This document shows positions 6,993 through 11,598 of a stretch of DNA of 11,598 nt, in pieces. The notes below the pieces were generated by a model. It searched no databases. It was not told the DNA's origin and saw nothing but the letters and a program-made list of their open reading frames with translations. A program made the position numbers and the translations under genes. The stretch is taken from NCBI GenBank assembly GCA_035265935.1, contig DATFOC010000086.1, positions 1 through 11,598 on the forward strand, read 5' to 3'. This DNA comes from JACDAN01 sp035265935 (GTDB taxonomy: Bacteria > Actinomycetota > Thermoleophilia > Gaiellales > Gaiellaceae). How positions within the stretch are numbered: the first letter of the stretch is position 1; every line of letters starts with the position of its first letter.

Positions 6993-7014
6993 GAGCGTAC
7001 CTATGAGCGTACCT
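6993..7014 (+). repeat. Two-copy direct repeat GAGCGTACCT
   Basis: GAGCGTACCT occurs at 6993-7002 and again at 7005-7014, a 12-bp period close to one helical turn, 76 bp from the tRNA end. Short direct repeats beside an att core are often arm-type binding sites of an integrase or sites for an excisionase; that role is inference. Confidence 0.5.
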
Positions 7015-7428
7015 CAAGCCGTTTAGCATCCGAGACGTAGATGGCCGGCCGTAATGCTCGTTGTGACGGCGCTCGCGGCCATCGGCGTAATCACCATCGA
7101 TCATGGTGGCTCGCTGCGGACGAGCGTGGCGGCGAGACGCGTCCGTCGACCTCCGTGACGCCAGGCGAAGCAGACAAACCGCGTCCGTCAGAAGCCATTA
7201 CGCCGGCTAAGGCGGCCCGAACGTGGATGAACCTTCGCAGTGCCCAGGGCCTCAGCGTCGAGCGGCTCGTCGACGGCGGATCCTTCTACGCGGTGGGTGG
7301 ATCAGGCCTTCTGCGGGTGCCCTGAAGCCGAACCGCTCGTCGGCGGGTAGACGGGTTTCCATGGCAGCGCGGTCGATGGCGCGGTGCCGAGAAGTAAGAG
7401 CGCAAGCGCTGCGGGCGCGCGCCACCCC

Positions 7429-7470
7429 CGGCCCACCGTCGCCTGCTTCGCGCTGTCCCCGGGTGGGCCG
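7429..7470. repeat. Inverted repeat, 9-bp stem
   Basis: CGGCCCACC (7429-7437) pairs with GGTGGGCCG (7462-7470) across a 24-nt loop. No T-run on either side, so it is not an intrinsic terminator. In DNA this GC-rich such a stem may arise by chance. Confidence 0.3.
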
Positions 7471-7570
7471 TGGCCCCGGGCGGCAGCCGACCGTCACGCC
7501 ACGGATAGCGGCTCCGGCACCATCAGAGCCTGGTTTGCGCAATGTCCGGTTTCGCCCTTTCACGGCGCGC

Positions 7571-7600
7571 TTGCCGAGCGGAAGCCGCACGGTTGAGCCA
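7571..7600 (+). repeat. Hairpin repeat, copy 2 of 3 (diverged)
   Basis: Aligns without gaps to 6930-6959 at 23 of 30 positions. The hairpin GCGG-AAG-CCGC is kept, with the change in the loop only, and the second GGTTGAGC unit (7591-7598) is exact. Unlike copies 1 and 3 it is not preceded by tRNA sequence, so the hairpin unit repeats independently of the tRNA end. Confidence 0.5.
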
Positions 7601-7723
7601 AGCGGCTCGCGCGATTCGTGCAGATCGTGCGTGGTGGTGCTCCCCTCGGTGCTCCGCCTGGGAATCTCGCCGGCGACGCACCGCGTCATAGACTCGGCGT
7701 CGTCCTTCCGGCAGCCGGCGGCC

Positions 7724-7891
7724 TCAAAGCTCGCGTCGCCGGCGGACGCCAGCGAAGTTGGCCTGCTTGAACTGCGCGGTCATCTCGCCGACAATGGCGG
7801 CCTGCGGGCCTGCTTTGCCTCCGACGTTCTGAGTTGCCGAGCCCTTCTGGGAGGCTTTGCCGCCGGATACGTCCGCTTGCAAGCTGGACAT
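7724..7891 (-). CDS. Possible 55-residue hydrophilic protein, unknown
   Basis: On the minus strand, ATG at 7891 lies 7 nt after AAGGAGA, one of the best ribosome binding sites in the window. The product begins MSSLQADVSGGKASQKGS, continues with a Gly/Lys/Gln-rich stretch (QNVGGKAGPQ), then a short helix-prone part (AAIVGEMTAQFKQANF) and ends in a basic VRRRREL tail. No signal peptide, membrane segment or known motif. Low complexity and a basic end could suit a nucleic-acid-binding peptide, but that is a guess. The frame shifted by one stays open downstream, so the basic tail may be a frameshifted ending of a once longer protein. It lies in the decayed island and has no operon partner. Confidence 0.42.
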   Translation of the reverse strand: MSSLQADVSGGKASQKGSATQNVGGKAGPQAAIVGEMTAQFKQANFAGVRRRREL

Positions 7892-8031
7892 AGGTTGTCT
7901 CTCCTTCTGCGGACCGTGCCGCGTGGTCGGTTCGTGGTCAGTAGCACCCCGCGAGCCGGGAATCTGAGTGCCTAAAGGTCGGTGCGCATCTCCGAGCGAT
8001 GCCGGTTAGCGCCGGTTGCTGTCGCTCCGCT

Positions 8032-8078
8032 CCGGCTTCACACGCGGGAGGTCACTGGTTCGATGCCAGTCACGCCCA
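8032..8078 (+). pseudogene. 3' half of a tRNA-Val(CAC) gene
   Basis: Anticodon arm CCGGC-TTCACAC-GCGGG (4 of 5 pairs, with a G-G mismatch; anticodon CAC at 8039-8041), variable loop AGGTC, a perfect T arm ACTGG-TTCGATG-CCAGT, then the 3' acceptor strand CACGCCC and discriminator A8078. No matching 5' acceptor GGGCGTG or D arm is found upstream, so the gene cannot make a tRNA. Such 3' fragments are typically left when an element integrates into a tRNA gene elsewhere and carries the tail away. Confidence 0.72.
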
Positions 8079-8152
8079 ACACTGAGGCGTGGCAGGACGG
8101 TGACACCGTTAGGTGCGGCGCTCAGTGCGCCACGTTCCTGCCCAGTGTTCGG
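8075..8152. repeat. 78-bp branched imperfect palindrome abutting the tRNA-Val fragment
   Basis: Outer arms AACACTG (8078-8084) and CAGTGTT (8143-8149), extended by CCC (8075-8077) against CGG (8150-8152) with one mismatch. Next, GGCAGGA (8091-8097) pairs with TCCTGCC (8136-8142); the right arms are contiguous while the left has a 6-nt bulge. Inside are two further hairpins, CGGT-GAC-ACCG (8098-8108) and GGCGC-TCAGT-GCGCC (8117-8131). The whole forms a branched fold in single-stranded DNA or RNA. Function unknown; it begins where the tRNA-Val tail ends. Confidence 0.6.
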
Positions 8153-8260
8153 AAAGCCGATGCGGGAGCCCGCTCGCTCGGGTTCAGGCCCGTGAAGTCG
8201 TTCACGATGCCCGATCGGAGGAAGCTCCGAATCAGGTGGAAAGGCGCCTGAAGCGAGGCT

Positions 8261-9850
8261 GTGTCGGAGATCGACGTCGAACAGCAAGCTCTGCGGTCCC
8301 GGTCCGGTCCCGTCCATGCAGAAGTAGCGCTCGCTGGAGCCGCGCTCGCGGGCGTTGCCTTGCTCGTCTTTGCACCGCACGTACGACACGGAGGCTTCTA
8401 CTCGGACGATTGGTCGAACGCCTCGTTCTATCGCGACCTCGGATATGGCGACATGGCGGTGCATTTCTGGCGCGAGCTGATCCCGTGGCGGCCGGTGCTC
8501 GCGTTCCTGCTCCCCCTTCCGCACGCGCTCTTCGGGCTCGACCCGACCTACCACCTTGCCCTGGCGGGCGTACTCGCCACGCTCGCCTCGTTCAGCTTTT
8601 TCGTCTTACTCCGCGCGCTGAGGCTCGAGCTCCCCCATGCGCTGGCCCTCGCCGTTCTCTCGCTCGTCTTTCCGTGGTCCGACGCACTTCGGCTCTGGGC
8701 AACGGGGTCGCTGAACAACGTTGCCCTGATTGCGTACTTCCTCGGATCGGCGGCCGCGGTGCGCGCGCTCGGCCTCCAGCGGGCCGATCGATACCGTCGG
8801 GTCGCGCTCCATGGACTGGCCGCCGTCCTCTACCTCGTGAGCGTGCTCACGTACGAGGTCGCGGCTCCGGCGATTCTGCTCTCGGGACTGCTCTACCGCA
8901 TGCGGTTCCCGTGGCGGACCTTGCGCACGCGTTGGCTCGTCGATGCGGCCCTCGTGCTCGTCCCGCTTGCACTACTGATCGTCCCGACGTCGAAGGCGCG
9001 AGCGGTCGGATCGCCGACGGAGCGGGCGACAGACCTCCCGGAGTTCGTCGCCCAGGGCTCCTCCGTCTTTGCGTCGACGTTTCTGCCACCAGGTGCCTCT
9101 TCGTCGCTGCTGAAGCTGCTAGCACTCGCTGCGGTAGGGGGCGTAGTCGGAGCGGCAATCTGGCGGGCGCGTCGAGACCGCGAGCGCGAGGTCCGGAAGT
9201 GGTTGTTAGGTGCCGCGGCCGGCACCTCTGCAGTCGCCCTCGGGCACCTGATGTTTCTGGGCTACGGGCTCTATCCCCTCTCGCAGGGGCTTGACGATCG
9301 CGTGAACGCGTTCGCTGCCTTCGGGTTTGTCGTTGCGACGTATTCCGTCCTCGCACTTCTGAGTCTTCTCGTTGCGGGCCGCCCGGGGCACTGGGCGGCC
9401 GCGGTCCTCGCCGCTGGGACTCTGCTCGTCGGCCTCGGCTTCGTTCAACGGGTGAGGGATGACATCGCACGCTACAACAGCGCAACCGCGCAGCAGCGCG
9501 ACGAGCTAGCGGCGCTTCGACGTCTACTGCCCCGCGCGCGGCCCGGGTCGACGATCTTCGCTTTCGGCTATCCGACCGCCAGCGCTCCAGGCGTGCCCAT
9601 CTTCGGCAATCCCTGGGACCTCACATTTGCGGTGAGTCTCTTCTGGAACGATCCGTTGCTGACGGTGGTACCAGTCGGAAACGAGGTCGTCTCGTGTGGC
9701 CGCACTGAGGCTCGCCCGGGCCGCTACGGCACCGAGTACGCTGCTGCGTACGGCCGCGCAGAATTCGTCGACCTCTCGATGGGGAGCGTGCGGTACGTGG
9801 CATCTCGCCACGAATGTCTCGCCGCGCGAGCGATGTTCGCGCCGGACTAG
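8261..9850 (+). CDS. Polytopic membrane protein, GT-C glycosyltransferase-like
   Basis: 529 residues from GTG at 8261, with GAGG close by at 8255-8258. After a short N-terminus come about eleven hydrophobic segments (roughly 23-40, 72-92, 96-118, 124-142, 148-168, 181-206, 219-241, 284-304, 315-340, 349-372, 378-397) and then a soluble tail of about 130 residues. The first outside loop carries HGGFYSDDWSN with an acidic pair Asp49-Asp50. Such an acidic motif after TM1 is the catalytic mark of GT-C enzymes, which move sugars from polyprenyl-phosphate donors on the outer face of the membrane. A TYEVAAP segment near TM6 also resembles this group. It stands alone, between the branched palindrome and the recombinase remnant, so acceptor and pathway are unknown. 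The reading frame is intact, unlike its surroundings, so it is probably cargo of the island or host DNA caught between insertions. Confidence 0.85.
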   Translation: MSEIDVEQQALRSRSGPVHAEVALAGAALAGVALLVFAPHVRHGGFYSDDWSNASFYRDLGYGDMAVHFWRELIPWRPVLAFLLPLPHALFGLDPTYHLALAGVLATLASFSFFVLLRALRLELPHALALAVLSLVFPWSDALRLWATGSLNNVALIAYFLGSAAAVRALGLQRADRYRRVALHGLAAVLYLVSVLTYEVAAPAILLSGLLYRMRFPWRTLRTRWLVDAALVLVPLALLIVPTSKARAVGSPTERATDLPEFVAQGSSVFASTFLPPGASSSLLKLLALAAVGGVVGAAIWRARRDREREVRKWLLGAAAGTSAVALGHLMFLGYGLYPLSQGLDDRVNAFAAFGFVVATYSVLALLSLLVAGRPGHWAAAVLAAGTLLVGLGFVQRVRDDIARYNSATAQQRDELAALRRLLPRARPGSTIFAFGYPTASAPGVPIFGNPWDLTFAVSLFWNDPLLTVVPVGNEVVSCGRTEARPGRYGTEYAAAYGRAEFVDLSMGSVRYVASRHECLAARAMFAPD

Positions 9851-10221
9851 CGCATTGCTGGTCAGTTCAGGGTCGAGCTGCCCGACGTGCTCGCCGAGGC
9901 AGTCGAGGCGACGCTACCGCCCAGGCTCGTGGTCGCTGGCAGCGAGCCACGCGACGCCGATGCGCCGCTGTTCCCTGACGTCACCGCCGACGCCCTGCGC
10001 ACGGCGCTTGCTCGCGCCTGTCGAGCAGTCGGCGTGCCTGTGTTCAGCCCGCACGACTGCGCCACCGGCGCATCAGTGTCCTGCACCAGTAGGGTCGCTC
10101 GTGGGCAGAAATCGCCCGGTTCGTCGGCCAGCGCAAGCTCTCGCTGACGGCCGACACGTACACCCACGTCCTCCTGGACGACGGCCGCGAGATCGACCTG
10201 GCCGCGCTGCTCGCTCCCTAG
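9851..10221 (+). pseudogene. C-terminal remnant of a tyrosine recombinase (phage-type integrase)
   Basis: Directly after the previous stop, the frame gives FRVELPDVLAEAVEATLPP, then LRTALARACRAVGVPVFSPHD (to 10057). One base is then missing; in the next frame the family block LRHRRISVLH continues, is broken by TAG at 10090-10092, and goes on as GRSWAEIARFVGQRKLSL and TADTYTHVLLDDG to a stop at 10219-10221. HD-LRH is the box II His-x-x-Arg and TYTHV holds the nucleophilic Tyr. The N-terminal DNA-binding domains and box I Arg are absent. With a frameshift, an internal stop and a lost 5' part it cannot be active. It supports the reading of 6897-10885 as an old integrated element. Confidence 0.87.
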
Positions 10222-10291
10222 CCGTTGCTCAGGAGCACGAAGGTCCGCTCGCCCCGGTGGACGTTGTGGTCTCGGCGAATCCGTGAGGTGC

Positions 10292-10591
10292 CTACGGCCC
10301 TGCGATCTCGTAATGGGTAACGAACGTCTCCCGGTCGACGAGGAAGCGATCGTCGTCCGGGAAGAAGGCGACCTCGATGTTGTCGCCCGCGAACGCGCGG
10401 ATCGCGTCCTGCGACTCCCAGAGGCTCATCGTCACGAACTCGGTGCGGTCGCCGTCCTCCCGGCGCAGGATGTAGTAGCCGCGGTTGCCGGGCGTCTCGC
10501 GAGCCGCGCGCCCGCCGGTGCGCTCCACGTAGTCCAGGTATGCGTCCGAGTCCTCCGGCCGAGTCCACCCGCGCCACGTTCGGGCGATCAT
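10292..10591 (-). CDS. Antibiotic biosynthesis monooxygenase (ABM) fold protein
   Basis: 99 residues from ATG 10591, the normal length of a single ferredoxin-like ABM domain. It opens MIARTWRGWTRPEDSDAYLD, followed by TPGNRGYYILRR, then TEFVTMSLWESQDAIRAFAG and ends with FLVDRETFVTHYEIAGP. The central Trp in SLWES and the closing HYE strand are typical. Members include small cofactor-free monooxygenases and many uncharacterised proteins that bind aromatic or haem-like ligands as dimers. The frame is open to 10675, but those extra codons have no conserved character. No ribosome binding site is evident. It is convergent with the recombinase remnant and probably transcribed alone. No biosynthetic cluster is nearby, so the name describes fold rather than pathway. 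Confidence 0.87.
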   Translation of the reverse strand: MIARTWRGWTRPEDSDAYLDYVERTGGRAARETPGNRGYYILRREDGDRTEFVTMSLWESQDAIRAFAGDNIEVAFFPDDDRFLVDRETFVTHYEIAGP

Positions 10592-11076
10592 GCCGATGCC
10601 AACGCGCAGTCCCGCCTGGCTATTCCGCCTGAGCGACGGCTGCCTGCGGCTGATCCACACGGGAGATCCGCGCACGACCCGATGCGTTCAGCGGCGGTTG
10701 CGGCTTGCCGGTCTGCCGCCAGCCTTCGCCCGCCGCGTACGCATCCAGATGGGCGGCGATGCCCGCGGGGTGCGTGCCCCGGTGGGTGCCTCGCGGGTGG
10801 GAAAATGCCGATTAGCAGGGGCGTTCGAGACCAGGCGGACCCAATTCCACCCTCATGGCTGAGCGGAAACCGCTTGGTTGAGGGGACAGGCGTGACCGAG
10901 GACGGAACTGACGTTTGCTCGCGAGATCCGCTGCCGGGAACTGGGGTGAGCGGCGCGTTTCTATGCGGCGGCGAAGCGGGATGAGGCCCTGTTTTCCACC
11001 CATTCCCCCTGAAGAGCCGTTGGCGTCTTAGTCGGGCCGGTTCGAGCGTCCCATGCGTTGATCGGGTCTCCACTGG
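10592..11076. other. Intergenic stretch apart from the right att-like repeat
   Basis: Besides the repeat at 10823-10885 I find no supported gene. The frames 10283-10984 (+) and 10588-11157 (-) run through the ABM gene or the tRNA-like repeat and carry no domain or ribosome binding site. A minus-strand frame near 10630-10800 contains weakly protein-like text (HLDAYAAGEGW) without a start; it may be a remnant. Confidence 0.5.
10823..10885 (+). repeat. Right copy of tRNA-3'-end repeat, including hairpin repeat copy 3
   Basis: 56 of 63 bases match 6897-6959. The tRNA-derived part is 10823-10843 (T loop, half of the T stem and 3' acceptor); no 5' part of a tRNA precedes it. Changes in T stem and acceptor (10830, 10839) would break base pairs, so it is a fragment and not a second tRNA. 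Bases 10856-10885 are the third copy of the hairpin repeat (27 of 30 identical to copy 1). Confidence 0.75.
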
Positions 11077-11105
11077 TTGACAATTGCGACTGTTCGTAGT
11101 ACGAC
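11077..11105 (+). promoter_or_regulatory. Promoter of the secreted protease, consensus -35
   Basis: TTGACA at 11077-11082, an exact housekeeping-sigma -35 hexamer, a 17-bp spacer, and TACGAC at 11100-11105 as -10 (four of six to TATAAT). Transcription should start about 11111-11113. This is the best promoter in the window and lies nearly 190 bp before the protease start, implying a long leader. Confidence 0.6.
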
Positions 11106-11216
11106 CCTTCCAGCAACGAAGGGGGCCCGCGACGTTGCGATCGCGGAGGCAAAACATCGTTGCTGCGGCCGATCATCGAGCCCGAGCCAGGCGCGGAGGA
11201 CCAACGCCTGGGCCGC
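11105..11216 (+). promoter_or_regulatory. Structured 5' leader RNA, candidate cis-regulatory element
   Basis: Stem P1: CAGCAACGA (11111-11119) with TCGTTGCTG (11157-11165), 9 perfect pairs. Inside it, CCGCGA (11127-11132) pairs with TCGCGG (11141-11146) around an 8-nt loop, leaving an asymmetric internal loop with AGGGGGC on one side and AGGCAAAACA on the other. Stem P2: GCGGCC (11165-11170) with GGCCGC (11211-11216), enclosing CAGGCG (11188-11193) with CGCCTG (11205-11210) and an 11-nt purine-rich loop. P1 and P2 abut and could stack. P1 begins at the predicted transcription start. An alternative small stem CCCTTC/GAAGGG (11105-11110/11118-11123) competes with P1. I do not recognise a known riboswitch consensus. 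Confidence 0.5.
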
Positions 11217-11298
11217 CTCGCTTAGCCAGCGCGCGCTCTCGTCAGGTTCGGAACCCCTTCAGGAAGCCACTGTGACTAGAAGAGGAGGACCCGTGGTT

Positions 11299-11598
11299 AT
11301 GAACCCCGTTCCAACGCGACGTCCTGCGACGAGAGCCGCCCAGTTGCTCGCCGTCGCCATCGCCCTGGCGGCGATTTGGGTATGGATCCTGTCCCCCGCC
11401 GCCCCCGCGGCCACACGTCACGTCAGCAAAGGCCAGCTTTCCGCGGCCCGCTACGCAGTCGAGCAGTCAGGGGTCCGAGGCATCGCGTGGTACGTGGACG
11501 GCGCCTCCGACCGAGTGGTGGTGACCGCTGACAGCACCGTCTCGGCCGCGGAGGTGGCCACCATCAAAGATAGCGCCGGCGCCAATGCCGGGGCCATC
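11299..11598 (+). CDS. Secreted S1-family protease (alpha-lytic protease/streptogrisin type), N-terminal part only
   Basis: 100 codons are inside the window; the gene continues beyond 11598. ATG at 11299 lies 10 nt after AGGAGG (11283-11288); GTG at 11293 in the same frame, 4 nt after it, is an alternative adding two residues. Residues 1-38 are a signal peptide: basic RRPATR, hydrophobic LLAVAIALAAIWVWIL, then SPAAPAATR. The following part, GIAWYVDGASDRVVVTADST with the VSAAEVATIKDSAGANAG continuation, is the characteristic last domain of the alpha-lytic protease propeptide, which folds the mature enzyme and is then cut off. The short distance from signal to this domain suggests the short propeptide seen in streptogrisin A/B rather than the two-domain form. 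The His-Asp-Ser catalytic triad would lie outside the window, so activity cannot be judged. Preceded by a strong promoter and the folded leader. Confidence 0.83.
   Translation, partial: MNPVPTRRPATRAAQLLAVAIALAAIWVWILSPAAPAATRHVSKGQLSAARYAVEQSGVRGIAWYVDGASDRVVVTADSTVSAAEVATIKDSAGANAGAI

Larger units (their letters stand above)
6963..7570. other. Gene-poor stretch, no gene supported
   Basis: Reading frames here, including 7041-7325 (+) and the 3' part of 7252-7689 (-), lack recognisable domains, ribosome binding sites or clean codon bias, and their translations are Arg/Pro/Ser-rich as expected of GC-rich noncoding DNA. The stretch holds the short direct repeat and one hairpin listed separately. 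Its decayed look fits the interior of an old insertion. Confidence 0.5.

Noticed and set aside
6877..7104. Minus-strand frame ending in GPPGLEPGTNRL, with a similar text at 10812-11003
   Set aside because: A well-known artefact of translating tRNA 3' ends in reverse; useful only because it exposes the duplicated tRNA tail.
7054..7158. 34-codon plus-strand frame with one hydrophobic segment (MLVVTALAAIGVITI)
   Set aside because: No ribosome binding site or promoter; one hydrophobic run in a short frame is not enough.
7429..7470. Intrinsic terminator
   Set aside because: The stem is not followed by a T-run on either strand; no convincing intrinsic terminator was found anywhere in the window.
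7223..7975. 250-codon plus-strand frame in the gene-poor stretch
   Set aside because: Arg/Pro/Ser-rich, no ribosome binding site or motif, and it covers the hairpin repeat and the antisense small gene; typical GC-rich chance frame.
8072..8156. Integron attC site
   Set aside because: The left half fits RYYYAAC but the right half reads GTTCGGA, not GTTRRRY, and no integron integrase is present; kept only as an unexplained palindrome.
8113..9294. 393-codon plus-strand frame
   Set aside because: Out-of-frame shadow of the membrane protein at 8261-9850, lacking hydrophobic segments.
10815..10845. Second complete tRNA gene
   Set aside because: Only the T loop and 3' acceptor are present, with pair-breaking changes and no 5' half.

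Overview
The window is uniformly GC-rich with strong G/C preference at third codon positions. Its -10 elements are of TAnnnT type, and several genes appear to start almost at the transcription start. Together with the protein families present (DHA2 efflux pump, orphan GAF/GAF/PAS histidine kinase, MshD-like tandem GNAT protein, streptogrisin-type protease), this points to a high-GC actinobacterium. The gene mix reminds me of the Thermoleophilia (Solirubrobacterales/Gaiellales), but that placement is an inference and no marker gene is present.

Left part (1-6917) is ordinary compact chromosome. A DHA2/EmrB-QacA drug:H+ antiporter runs off the left edge on the minus strand; a perfect 10-bp inverted repeat lies over its predicted promoter. 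Divergent from it is a two-gene unit: a small secreted coiled-coil protein followed 5 bp later by a large orphan sensor histidine kinase. Then come four single genes on alternating strands: a nucleotidyltransferase-fold protein (-), a metallophosphoesterase (+), a YjbQ/UPF0047 protein (-) and a tandem GNAT acetyltransferase (+). The two convergent junctions each share a CTAG that holds both stop codons. The two divergent junctions are only 44 and 48 bp. A tRNA with anticodon CAT (probably tRNA-Ile2) follows.

Middle part (6897-10885) looks like a decayed mobile island inserted at that tRNA. The tRNA 3' end plus about 40 bp of flank is repeated 3.9 kb downstream (56 of 63 bases identical). Between the copies lie a gene-poor 1.3-kb stretch, a third copy of the hairpin repeat that follows the tRNA, a possible 55-residue minus-strand gene with a good ribosome binding site, a 3' half of a tRNA-Val(CAC), a branched 78-bp inverted repeat, a GT-C-like polytopic membrane protein, the frameshifted and stop-interrupted C-terminus of a tyrosine recombinase, and an antibiotic-biosynthesis-monooxygenase-fold gene.

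Right edge (11077-11598): a good promoter (TTGACA, 17 bp, TACGAC) starts a transcript of roughly 190 nt of leader that can fold into nested perfect stems, the first beginning at the predicted transcription start. It leads into a secreted S1-family (alpha-lytic protease/streptogrisin-like) protease, of which only the signal anchor and the propeptide are inside the window.

No CRISPR array, intact transposase, rRNA or recognisable defence operon was found. The best candidates for something undescribed are the structured leader before the protease, the branched palindrome abutting the tRNA-Val fragment, and the dispersed hairpin repeat linked to the tRNA island.
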